A stretch of DNA of 64,000 nucleotides from contig NC_064034.1 of NCBI RefSeq assembly GCF_932526225.1, positions 1,722,001 through 1,786,000 of the forward strand. Reading direction: 5' to 3'. Source of the stretch: Nematostella vectensis. Taxonomy: Eukaryota > Cnidaria > Anthozoa > Actiniaria > Edwardsiidae. The notes beneath the pieces were generated by a model, which saw only the letters and a list, made by a program, of their open reading frames with translations, was not told where the DNA came from and searched no databases. Below, in pieces: positions 6,685 through 15,876 of this stretch (its first letter is position 1; each line of letters begins with the position of its first letter). Position numbers and translations under genes: made by a program.

Positions 6685-7524
6685 CTAGCCGACCGACGCC
6701 GACCTGTCGAAACACTCTCCCAACGTTTCCTTCTCTTGCTCATCCATGCACCAATCCCAAAACCTGTCAGGATGCCAAGCTACTGGCATTAGTTCGTCCT
6801 CCAGCTTTCTACGGAATCTCACCTTGTGTAGCTTCTCCGGGAGCTCCTCATGCACGAGACCCCACCTCCACGCCGCACGTAGCACCGCGACAATTTCGTG
6901 TAGACCCAAGAATCGCGCGTAACTCATATGTACAACGAGATCGGTCGCGCCCCACTCCAAGCAAAACCTCACAATCTCGAGGTTTCCAGATTCGGTGGCC
7001 GGTGTTATAGCACAGTCCGGATCAAACTCGCTGAAGTTTTCTCTCAGCAGCTTTAGAACCTCAACGTGCCCATTGTACGCCGCCTCGGCGGTGGCCCAAC
7101 CGACATCGACATCGGCACCTAGATCTATCAACAACTCAACAACCCCCACCTGACCTTCCGCCGCCGCAGCACCCATGGCCTCAGTCATGGCCTCTCCTCC
7201 GTCGGCACAATACTCACCCATCACCTTCAAAACCTCTACGTGCCCGCCTTTCGCGGCCATGGACGCTGGATACACGAAGTCACAGGCGCCCGACTCACAA
7301 CACATCTTAACGATCTCGGTGTGGCCGTTCATTGCGGCCCTGACCATCGGCTTTTCGAAATCCGTCGCACCCCAACTCTTACACAACCTCACGGTCTCGA
7401 CGCACCCCTCCCACGCCGCGCGCTCCATAACGGCGTCAAAGTCTGCGGCTCCCCACCTCGCTAAGGTGGCGGCTTGATCCTCCACGGTGAGATTTGTAAG
7501 ACTTCCAGCACTTTGCATATCCAT
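6685..7524 (-). CDS. Ankyrin repeat protein, 279 aa
   Basis: Residues about 20-215 are a series of roughly 31-34-residue ankyrin-type repeats with the signature A-x-x-N/G-G-H-x-E-I/V-x-x (AAMNGHTEIVKMC, AAKGGHVEVLKVM, AAEGQVGVVELLIDLGADVD, AAYNGHVEVLKLL, ATESGNLEIVRFCLEWGA). The repeats lack the strict T-P-L-H motif of animal ankyrins and look like the divergent ankyrin repeats common in large DNA viruses (family knowledge). The C-terminal part is basic (KVRFRRKLEDEL) and ends in a W-H-P-D-R-F-W-D-W segment. It is intronless, between the zinc-repeat and TFIIB-like genes on the same strand, with its own AAAGTGGTTTAAAGAC box. Viral ankyrin proteins often bind host proteins; the partner here is unknown. 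It is unrelated in sequence to the TRPA ankyrin exons further right. Confidence 0.75.
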   Translation of the reverse strand: MDMQSAGSLTNLTVEDQAATLARWGAADFDAVMERAAWEGCVETVRLCKSWGATDFEKPMVRAAMNGHTEIVKMCCESGACDFVYPASMAAKGGHVEVLKVMGEYCADGGEAMTEAMGAAAAEGQVGVVELLIDLGADVDVGWATAEAAYNGHVEVLKLLRENFSEFDPDCAITPATESGNLEIVRFCLEWGATDLVVHMSYARFLGLHEIVAVLRAAWRWGLVHEELPEKLHKVRFRRKLEDELMPVAWHPDRFWDWCMDEQEKETLGECFDRSASVG

Positions 7525-7540
7525 TTTGTTATTACATCCA

Positions 7541-7558
7541 CGTCTTTAAACCACTTTT
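7541..7558 (-). promoter_or_regulatory. Leftward box AAAGTGGTTTAAAGACG
   Basis: Minus-strand AAAAAGTGGTTTAAAGACG about 20 bases before the ankyrin start codon, nearly identical to the box at 8586-8605. Confidence 0.65.
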
Positions 7559-7645
7559 TTCGAATTTTTTTAGACGTGTTAATTCACATCTACTCCGAAC
7601 TGACAGTTTTCTGGAAATCCTGATTTCTCTGGAAATCAGGAAATA

Positions 7646-8572
7646 TCATACCACACCAGGCGTACCCAGGACTGTGGCCACTTCTCTCGCTTTCCTACTG
7701 ATGGTTAACTCGGAGACGCCCGTTCTCTCGGAGAATTTTTTAAGTGTAATATCGACCCCCTTTAGCCGTACCCAGTAATAGGTTAAAGCGACCGCAAAGG
7801 ATTGTGGGCGAGCGCGATTCAACTCAGACGAGCGGTTCTCAGATCTGTAGTAGAGCTGGACCACCTCTCCCTTCTGTGCGGGGGACGCCGAGAATCTATC
7901 CATCACGTCGCGAATGTGGTCCACGACGGTGGGAGACGTTCCGTGTAGTAAGTAATCTTTAGGCATGTTAATACTGAAGATTTTTAGACCCTTAAGGCAA
8001 CTCTTCCTGCTCAATCCAAAAGTCTCCATTAAGGTTTTCGGTGTCTGACACTTACCGGACATCTTGTAGGCGTAGTAGATACACGCAAAGACGATCGCCT
8101 TCCGTGGGTCGCCGCGAAAAATCTGGCCTTTCGTCACCTGAGTGTATATCTCGTTAGCTTTGGCTACAATTACCCCACTAAAACCCATGTTCTCCACATC
8201 CTTGTCAATATTTCTATCCTCAGACCTACGTACCTGGACCCGACTTGGATTCGAAGACCGTTTGCCGTCGGAATGTCCGTAAAAACCCCACTCCCTTTCG
8301 TGTGCGATCACGCGCTGCATCTGTTCCCCGCACTCTAAGCAACTAGTGACCCCGTCTTCTGTGACTAGGTCGTCATGATTGCAAAGGGTGTTACTACTAT
8401 CCTCGTCTCCCAAGGAGGCTCTACTAGTCTCGTATTCGGTGAGGGCTCGGTCAAACAGTGCAAATTCCGGCATGAGGGTGGGGACGTTAATCTCAGGCAC
8501 CGGTCCGCCGGGGATATTGTATGGTGGTGGTGACCGATCTTCAACCGTACGTTCAACTGTTCGTTCCTCCAT
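7646..8572 (-). CDS. TFIIB-like transcription initiation factor, 308 aa
   Basis: An N-terminal zinc ribbon is visible at C64-x-H66 and C78-x2-C81 (the first pair being Cys-His). A B-linker/reader-like basic stretch follows (SDGKRSSNPSRVQVRRSEDRN), then two cyclin-like helical repeats: the first around residues 125-205 (KANEIYTQV, DPRKAIVFACIYYAYK) and the second around 215-305 (RPQSFAVALTYYW, VDITLKKFSERTGVSELTI). This order is that of TFIIB and of the TFIIB-like factors carried by several large DNA viruses. In those viruses the factor recruits RNA polymerase to viral promoters. The protein is intronless and preceded by an AAAGTGGTTTAAAGACATG box, the same class of box it may itself serve (inference). 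The 55-residue acidic and proline-rich extension before the ribbon is unusual. Confidence 0.8.
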   Translation of the reverse strand: MEERTVERTVEDRSPPPYNIPGGPVPEINVPTLMPEFALFDRALTEYETSRASLGDEDSSNTLCNHDDLVTEDGVTSCLECGEQMQRVIAHEREWGFYGHSDGKRSSNPSRVQVRRSEDRNIDKDVENMGFSGVIVAKANEIYTQVTKGQIFRGDPRKAIVFACIYYAYKMSGKCQTPKTLMETFGLSRKSCLKGLKIFSINMPKDYLLHGTSPTVVDHIRDVMDRFSASPAQKGEVVQLYYRSENRSSELNRARPQSFAVALTYYWVRLKGVDITLKKFSERTGVSELTISRKAREVATVLGTPGVV

Positions 8573-8585
8573 TTTATTAAACTGT

Positions 8586-8605
8586 TCATGTCTTTAAACC
8601 ACTTT
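8586..8605 (-). promoter_or_regulatory. Leftward box AAAGTGGTTTAAAGACATG
   Basis: Minus-strand AAAAGTGGTTTAAAGACATG, about 20 bases upstream of the TFIIB-like start codon. Confidence 0.65.
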
Positions 8606-8630
8606 TCAAAGGCTTTCTAGATGTGAAGCT

Positions 8631-8653
8631 GAGAGGCTAGCCCCTCGAGCTCC
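8631..8653. repeat. Dispersed palindrome, copy 6 (intergenic)
   Basis: GAGAGGCTAGCCCCTCGAGC, followed by CTAGGTGTG, a tail shared with copy 7. Confidence 0.5.
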
Positions 8654-8743
8654 ATCTAGGTGTGATGTGTGTGGTTGCCAAGACTTCCGAAGGGGTCCGC
8701 GTGGGGGCGGTGCGGTCTAAAGTCTCCACACCACATTCGTGGA

Positions 8744-9004
8744 CTAGTATCTTACCCATCTTTTTTCGTCATACCGTGGCATGGAGACTAACATCGCTAG
8801 AACACCAAGGACAATTGTCGCCGCTCCGGCCACAAACCCAACGGGGTCGAAGCTTCCGTATTCTGAGTCTTCATAGTAATCAGCGTTACAACAGCAGTGT
8901 TCAGGCCCCGCATCCGCAGTGTCACTCACATTCACCTCCAGCACCGAACAACCGCCGGCGGTAGCCGCATCGTTTTTGATCTTCACCTCCGTCTTTAATG
9001 TCAT
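8744..9004 (-). CDS. Small single-pass membrane protein, 86 aa
   Basis: The start at 9004 is chosen because a minus-strand GGTCTAAAGACGT box lies about 20 bases upstream; the frame extends further 5' but without support. The first half is polar and holds a C-C-C-N cluster. The second half has one clear hydrophobic segment (VGFVAGAATIVLGVLAMLV) followed by basic residues. Not recognised. It is the outermost leftward ORF, next to the 36-bp array that appears to border the cassette. Confidence 0.5.
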   Translation of the reverse strand: MTLKTEVKIKNDAATAGGCSVLEVNVSDTADAGPEHCCCNADYYEDSEYGSFDPVGFVAGAATIVLGVLAMLVSMPRYDEKRWVRY

Positions 9005-9022
9005 TTTATCTAGGGCCTCATA

Positions 9023-9056
9023 CGTCTTTAGACCAGAATAGCCCCTTGAGCTCCCC
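9023..9056 (-). promoter_or_regulatory. Leftward TCTAAAGACGT box beside palindrome copy 7
   Basis: Minus-strand GGTCTAAAGACGT (9022-9034) is a one-base variant of the leftward box. Next to it at 9037-9056 is GAATAGCCCCTTGAGCTCC, a degraded copy of the dispersed palindrome. Confidence 0.45.
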
Positions 9057-9061
9057 CTAGG

Positions 9062-9580
9062 TGCGACACGTGACAAAGTGATTGACAGGTTTTTGACAAA
9101 ATGATTGACAGGTGGGCGTGGCCGTCACGTGACAAAGTGATTGACAGGTTTTTGACAAAATGATTGACAGGTTCTTGACAAAGTGATTGACAGGTTTTTT
9201 ACAAAGTGATTGACAGGTGGGCGTGGTCGTCACATGACAAAGTGATTGACAGGTTTTTTACAAAGTGATTGACAGGTGGGCGTGGTCGTCACGTGACAAA
9301 GTGATTGACAGGTGGGCTTGGCTATCACGTGACAAAGTGATTGACAGGTGGGCTTGGCTATCACGTGACAAAGTGATTGACAGGTGGGCTTGGCTATCAC
9401 GTGACAAAGTGATTGACAGGTGGGCTTGGCTATCACGTGACAAAGTGATTGACAGGTGGGCTTGGCTATCACGTGACAAAGTGATTGACAGGTGGGCTTG
9501 GCTATCACGTGACAAAGTGATTGACAGGTGGGCTTGACCGTCACGTGACAAAGTGATTGACAGGTGGGCTTGGTCGTGCA
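9062..9580 (+). repeat. 36-bp tandem array at the edge of the virus-like cassette
   Basis: A core TGACAAAGTGATTGACAGG recurs throughout. From about 9288 to 9570 it forms regular 36-bp units with GTGGGCTTGGCTATCACG spacers (about eight copies). The left part has irregular shorter units. Because 36 is a multiple of three, all frames stay open across it, which creates spurious repetitive ORFs. No gene is inferred here. Confidence 0.9.
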
Positions 9581-9854
9581 AGAGATCTCTGGCAAACTCG
9601 CGCATGCGCAGGTCGTGAGGCTTGGCGGAGGTGCGTGGAGACTTTTGCGCCATTTTTGGAATGAAATTTGGGGAGATCAAAAAGTTGCGCCAGCTGCGCC
9701 AAAACCCTACTACTCATGCATGCGTGACCGTAACGGTAAAAGTTTGGTCACGCATTACTAAATATCAAACTTCTTTGTTGTTGTTTTTCATTAAAAACAC
9801 AGCGGTCTATTCGCAAGGAAAATTCTAAAAAATAATCAACGAATAAAGTCTTGT

Positions 9855-10330
9855 ATGTTATTGACGATAGGCCCGTACCCTACATTTTTTTGGAGGGGGG
9901 GGGGGGGGGGAGGGGGAGGTTGCGAAATCCGAAAAAGTGTACCTAATTTTTTCCGGGGGGGGGGGGGGGGGGCGGGGGAACTATCAGAATACCATTGTAG
10001 TAGTATCTCCACGGTTTTTTTTTTTTATCGGATTTTGCTGCTAATGGTGATCTAGATTTTTTTTTTATCTAATTTGCTAATGTTTAGTTTTTTCTACAAA
10101 TAGCACGTCTATTGCAAACCGAAAGTGGACTTTCGGGCGTTGTGTGTGTGTGTGTGAAGGGGGGAGGGGGGGGGGGCTGATTACTTGCTTGAATAAACCG
10201 ATGATGGATGCTTTGTGTCTCGCTATTGAGGGGGAGCGTAAAATGGCGGCGTGATTGGCCTTCTTGAAGATATGATCATCATGCGGACCCATCATATACT
10301 GTAGATATAAACGGGCTTTTTTTTCATTGG
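9855..10330. repeat. Dispersed repeat with poly-G tract, copy A
   Basis: Segments such as TACAAATAGCACGTCT, AAAGTGGACTTTCGG and AGTATCTCCACGG occur in the same order at 33,165-33,440. Both copies carry long G runs. Probably a degenerate member of an unnamed interspersed family. Confidence 0.6.
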
Positions 10331-10772
10331 GAGACGCGGAATAAAAAAGAAACCTTTGCAGCGCGTATATTGTACCTATGACAGAGACATGCGTCTATTT
10401 CTTCTAGCCTAGTGCTTAGAGCCTAAATTGCTTTTAATTCCCTTAAGTGAAATCATTGGGATTTGTAAATAAACTTTAAGTTTAGCGATGCGCAAGGCCT
10501 TCGGCAGATTCAAACAACGAAACGCACATACCGTGCGTTGCGTGGCCAGGGTTTGTTAGGACACTTAGAAAAGGAGGGGGGAGAGGGGGGTCCTTGTGCC
10601 TATAAACGACGCAAAATCAGGAGGCGTATCTTTGGTTTCCGCGGCTAGAAGTCAGTTAGTTCACGGGTCGCGAGGACACAGGATATCACAATCACCAGCT
10701 TGCTGTTTTCAGGGATAAGCAAATCTGGTTCCAACACGGGACACGGAAAACAACTTCTCCTCGCTGGTGTTC

Positions 10773-11028
10773 TAGCCTGCGAGCTAGCAAGCGTTTCTGT
10801 AGAGAGCGAGCTCTCTATTCCTGCTGAAACTCCACAGAAACGCTTGCTACGCAGGCTAGCCTGCGAGCCGGCTCTCGGGTTTATTCGATAGTGTTTTGTT
10901 TTCAAATATTGGGAATTCTGTGGATCGTACAACGCGCAATTCGGGTAACGCGCGCCACAGAATTCCCAATATTTGAAGAAAAAAAACATTTCCTAATAAA
11001 CCCGAATGAGAGCCGGCTCGCAGGCTAC
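10773..11028. repeat. Two adjacent foldback elements (MITE-like)
   Basis: The first has arms TAGCCTGCGAGCTAGCAAGC (from 10,773) and its inverse ending at 10,858. The second has arms of about 65-70 bases (10,857-10,923 and 10,956-11,028) sharing AGCCTGCGAGCCGGCTCTCG and TCAAATATTGGGAATTC with their inverses. There is no coding capacity, so both are probably non-autonomous DNA transposon copies. The two share the outer AGCCTGCG motif. Confidence 0.75.
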
Positions 11029-12352
11029 GCTGTTCTTGTTCTACGAGGTTTTGGGTCTGGGGCTAAACGGGGTTTACAGTAATATTACGCAAACAAGGCT
11101 TTATTGTTTAGCCTTAGATTTAATCATGATACTGGTTCCCCTTCAGACAACTTTATCTTATGTCACGGGTAAAAGCTAAAAAAACAAACTACTATGACAA
11201 TATAATTTTGCGCCAAATGCAACAATAACATTCGTTATGTTTATAATCAAATCACGCCCCCTCAACTCTGCCAACTGAAGGTTAATTCGGTTACTTATTT
11301 GCGCTGAACCAGTGTTAGGACACTAGAAATGGCCTTCTGCTGTCTGAAAAGAAACATGACTGAATTAGTTCTGCATATTACTTGATTTTGTAATCTTTCC
11401 TGCTAGAAGGGCTCATTTTCGAAAGATAAAGACTTCTGAGGCATTTGCTCGCTGTATTCAAAGGTGTATTTGGACCAAGCTTCTGCATGTAAATTCCAGC
11501 ACTTGGTGACAATCGGAGATAACCGCGAATTGTGAGTACCCTATATTATGATACCATCGCCAAAATTAGTTTTCTTTCGTGGTAGGCTCTTTGAGACTAA
11601 ATGATTTGGGGGTATGCGCGGATCTTATTCGTTGCGCATGGTTCATGAAAACCCGTATTTGGGTATTTAGTAGAACTAAGGGGGAGGGGGAGGGGGTACA
11701 CAGAGTGTTCCAACCTCCACCCCCTTACGAGTTCAAAAAACTAAAACTTCTAAGGGTAATAAGGATTAAACATAATGCATAAAAATATATCGTATTAGTG
11801 GACAGTGTACTCGAGCAGATTAAGTTAAATAAAATATTTGTTTAGGGTTTCAAAGTTTCCGAAATTTATCAGTGGAATATGCCTCCTACATGGCAAGTTA
11901 AAGAAATTAGGGATAAACGATTCTCTGTCCATTTTTGCATTCAAATTCATTTGACGGTGCATTTTCTTTAGTTGATTTTATAACAAGAAAAATTGAATAT
12001 ATGTCTGCTTTCAATTTTTCGCAAATAAGCACCTCAAACAAAACTTTCTTATTGATTATTTATGGTTGAAATCTTGTCCCTGTCCCGTTCCTGGACGCTA
12101 GATCCCCAACTCAAGGACCCTCGAGTTGCCTTTGGCGAGCACAGCGTTTTTTATGCGAGACCGGGCATTTTTCGATGTTGAATAAATCGAGCAGCGAGCA
12201 CATCGAAAAATACAATGCGAGCACATCGAAAAATACAATGCGAGCACGGCGGAAAAAAATCGCTAGCATGCGAGCATTAGCCGAAAACTGCGAGCACATC
12301 GAAATTTCGGGGGACCATTCGGGGGCCCTAACTCAACTTCCGTCTTTCCGTA

Positions 12353-13920
12353 AAATAAGGGAAGCAATTTTCCACCGGCAGGAAGTCAGCGGTTAATGTA
12401 TATGTTCGGAACCGATCGGTCGACTCGTCGTCGGAAATCCTGACTGATAAAGGTAATTTCAAGATGGCGCTGAAATCGCGAGGACTCTACAAGACTAGTT
12501 TTACAACAAAATTACGCTCTTCATTTTCTCTGCATTTTAGTAGTAAAATCGATGACAACACTCATTTCCAACGGGGATGGGGGGGGGGGGGGATTGGCCG
12601 AGGGGAGCGGCAAGTAACTCCGGGGGGGAGGAGGGGGGGTGAATAACACATTGTCTCTCTCTTTATCGGACGGGGATCATCGTCGTATCTTTTAGGGTGT
12701 AAATTTGGAGCCTTGGGTATCATTTAGAGGGGTGAAATCGAGAATGCCCAGATTTTTTACCTCGGTATCTTTTAGGGTGCTATTATAGCAATCGCTCATC
12801 TAACTTGTAGCTCATGAAAGAACGTTAACACGTGTCAATCGGTGTTTTTAGATCACTAACCAGCGAAAACATCACACAACCCACGGGACGATAATTGATA
12901 GCGAGCTTAACAATGATCTGTTTGTTTTGTCTGAGGTATCTTTTAGGGGGAAAATTCATACCTAACCACGCCCGTATACGTATAATATCGGAGGTCCCCC
13001 CTCTCCCCACCCACCCCGGGACAGGCATGTTCTGTCAAGCCGTGCGCACTTCACGGCATTCTGTTACAGGTTGTAACAAAGAAATACTCGCGAGGATTAG
13101 CTGCTTATATAAAATTTAATAATAAATATACACGAACACTATAAATGGAATACTGCTTCCAAAATAGAATAAAAAATAAAAGGAACTTTAACATCATAAA
13201 AACGCCAATTTTTGTGCCGCGTGGTAGTTCGGGAATTTTTCGCAATGGTTATATGACCCAACTATTATTGTAAGGAGAGATGACCATGGAAATTACAGCT
13301 AAAAGTAAAAGCTCCTCCCAATATAAACAGGTCCGACAGTGCTGAATAACATATGCGCATGCGCGTGCTCTGGCCAAAACAAGCACAATCGCAGTGTTGA
13401 ACCGTTCGAGAAAAGGTACGAAAGGCTGACTTCAGTCGCTGATTTGACTAACTGTACAGCACTAAATCCATACTTTACAAAAGATGACAGATTTGTGTAA
13501 TAATGAGGGAGTCATAAAAAACATTATAGCCTTAGGTTTGGTCTAGTTTTCTTAGCATTCGCCAAAATGTGACAGTTCGCCGGTAAAAAGCCGCCATTTC
13601 AAAACAAAAAGGCTGGTTTAACCGCGCGGTACTGGAACTAGTCTTGCGTTTTTCAGCACTGGCAACGGGTTCTTAAATGCTCGAGTCGTTTACGTAATAA
13701 ATAGCGATGACAATACCCAAATTATAATGTTGCATTCTATTTTTATACCGGACGTTTTGTAATGCCTAATACACCGGAAGTCAATGTATCACACCGCTGA
13801 AAGCCGGGGGGTCAGTCGGGATTTCCGACAACGTACCGGTGATCGGTTCCGTAAAGCCGCTGACTTCCCGCAGACTCACCCTTCCTCTACGCCGGTGGAA
13901 AATTGCGTCCCTTAAAATAA
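12353..13920. mobile_element. Possible non-autonomous DNA transposon with about 95-105 bp TIRs
   Basis: The segment at 12,353-12,446 reappears inverted at 13,814-13,920. Shared blocks include GCAATTTTCCACCGGC, GGAAGTCAGCGG, GGAACCGATC and TCGGAAATCC. The 1.4 kb between the arms has no transposase ORF. Target-site duplications could not be identified with certainty. Confidence 0.6.
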
Positions 13921-14097
13921 GGGGTTGGCTTTTATCAGTAGAGCATTGTGGGAATGAAATGACGTCACCTCTCTGCTATGACAAAAAAACGGAAACTGTA
14001 AGTTTGACAAAAGTATAATTTGACGTCCCCTTTTTTCAATATTCTTGTCCCCTTCCTGTGTTGAAGGGATCATTCAAGAGAACAGTTGTGGTTGACA

Positions 14098-14634
14098 ATG
14101 TCAAACGAAGACAAGATGCCTAGTTCAGGTGGTGATGAGGGTTTTTCTGCACCTCAACTGAAGGGTTGCAGAAGAGGCAGTCTCTTTGAAGTTGGATTTC
14201 CAGTGATGAGGGACCGTGGTTCAAACATGGTTTATGTTCCGAGCATTATTCCAAGCCACATTGGACACCATCAAAAAGTCCGCTATGAAAACACCTACAA
14301 ATTAGAACCAGACAAGCGATTCAACGTCCAAGAAGTGAAAGAAATCATGGAAGAAACATTGGAGGAGTCGCTCAAAGATGAGAAATACGACGCCATCAAA
14401 TGCCGAGCTATGAGCAGGTCATTATCTCAGACGATATGCGAAAGAGTAAAGCTCCTTGGATTCAAACAGTTCAAGATTGTTTGCACTGTTACTATTGGAG
14501 AAATGAATAACCAGGGCATACGTGTCGCCAGCAGGTTCCTGTGGAATGAAAAGCATGATAATTGGGTTGATAGTGTTTTTCGAAGTAATGAACTTTTCGC
14601 TGTTGCTGTTGTTTATGCTGTTTACCAGGAATGA
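14098..14634 (+). CDS. Tctex-1 family dynein light chain-like protein, 178 aa
   Basis: The start is the first ATG in frame (14,098). Residues about 1-60 are a low-conservation N-terminal region with SSGGDEG and RRGSLFEVG. The Tctex-1 fold covers about residues 65-178: an N-terminal helix pair (NVQEVKEIMEETLEESL, then AMSRSLSQTICERVK) and beta strands with GFKQFKIVCTVTIGEM, GIRVASRFLWNE and LFAVAVVYAVYQE. These are hallmarks of the family (DYNLT/TCTEX1D). Family members are light chains of cytoplasmic or axonemal dynein and of related ciliary complexes; the N-terminal extension is most like the TCTEX1D/DYNLT5-type proteins. The gene is complete in one exon. That is unusual for the family in animals and could mean a retrocopy or lineage intron loss. 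No poly-A tract is obvious downstream. Confidence 0.85.
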   Translation: MSNEDKMPSSGGDEGFSAPQLKGCRRGSLFEVGFPVMRDRGSNMVYVPSIIPSHIGHHQKVRYENTYKLEPDKRFNVQEVKEIMEETLEESLKDEKYDAIKCRAMSRSLSQTICERVKLLGFKQFKIVCTVTIGEMNNQGIRVASRFLWNEKHDNWVDSVFRSNELFAVAVVYAVYQE

Positions 14635-15876
14635 GTACTTAAAGCAAAAACTGTTGAAAAAGTGAAGGCTTCAAAGGACAAAACTTATGTACGTACATCT
14701 TACAGATTAATTGCCTGCAGTTTAAGTCCATGTGATTGCATTTCAAGCATCATTTTTGTGGGGAAAAAGCTAAATTGGAAAAATTGGCAAGTTGCACCCT
14801 TGTATTGTATGTAAGTATATATACATTTATCATTCTTCTTTTAATAGTTTTTGTATTATCTATAGACAAGATCTTATTTTTTATGTAGATATTATATTTG
14901 GAAACAAAACAATAACAGTCAGATAACAGTTCGAGCAGCACCACTTATTATTTACTATAAATCTTTATTTTTACTCCCTGTTTCTCTCCATATATAAATT
15001 GACAATGCCTTGAATAGCTGTTAATTTCTCAGCTGTAGACAAAAGCTCCTATTCCCTCCCCGTTTCCCTCCAAATAGAAATTGACAATGACTATAATTGC
15101 TGTTAATTTCTCAGCTGTAGACAAAAGCTCCTATTCCCTCCCCGTTTCCCTCCAAATAGAAATTGACAATGACTATAATTGCTGTTAATTTCTCAGCTGT
15201 AGACAAAAGCTCCTATTCCCTCCCTGTTTCCCTCCAAATAGAAGTTGACAATGACTATAATTGCTGTTAATTTCTCAGCTGTAGACAAAAGCTCCTATTC
15301 CCCTCCCCATTTCCCTCCAAATAGAAGTTGGAAAGAGTTCAATAGCTGTTAATGTCTGCAGTTGTAGACAAAATCTCCTATATGACCCTAAATCAGGTCT
15401 GATTAAAAAAGCTCAAATCCTTTACAATTTTTTTTCACAATGCGTATGGATAATGCGAAATTACCTCACAGGTAACAGAACAGGAATTTATATGAAATAA
15501 CAACAATCATGTTATAACTGTGGATGCTGTTTGTATGGTGTTTATTCAAGGTAATTCAGGTACAATACTATCATTATGATTATTATTAACAGCCCAGACT
15601 TCACGACACTTTCTCTTTCCTCTAACGCCATCATTTCTATCGCTTACAGCACTGTTTATCTTTTGATGCCTTATAAGTCAACTGTTTTATGTATTGATAC
15701 TGAATAGTGGCCTCTAGCAACAAAAGATTGCCCTAATTCTAGGAGGTCAGATTTTATTGATACCTATAACTGTACATCCCCTCAGCCAAACCTGGGTATG
15801 TGTCTCCCTTTCTCAGCACTAAAGTTCTTATCAATTCACCCCTTATTGCTAGGCAGAGTAGTACTCTATGAAAATT
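14635..15876. other. Intergenic between dynein light chain and TRPA 3' end
   Basis: Apart from the 82-bp tandem repeat at about 14,960-15,365 I see no gene. The genes on either side are convergent, so this holds both 3' flanks. Confidence 0.6.
14960..15365. repeat. 82-bp tandem repeat, about 4-5 copies
   Basis: TTGACAATGACTATAATTGC and TCTCAGCTGTAGACAAAAGC blocks recur with a constant 82-base period (GACAATG at 15,001, 15,083, 15,165, 15,247). Confidence 0.9.

Larger units (their letters stand above)
9593..14085. other. Non-coding host sequence with repeats
   Basis: No supported exon. It contains poly-G tracts (about 9,894-9,910 and 9,955-9,973, 12,578-12,592), a CA/TG run near 10,140, two foldback elements (10,773-11,028), a short 24-bp tandem repeat near 12,190-12,245 and a TIR-bounded segment (12,353-13,920). 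The 5' flank of the dynein light chain gene begins near 13.9 kb. Confidence 0.6.

Noticed and set aside
1-9590. Bacterial or phage contamination
   Set aside because: No ribosome-binding sites. TFIIB-like factor, ankyrin protein and TTTAAAG boxes point to a eukaryotic virus, and the sequence continues into host genes.
9230-9680. Long repetitive frames (12-residue peptide repeats) on both strands
   Set aside because: They exist only because the 36-bp array keeps all frames open. No start context or independent support.
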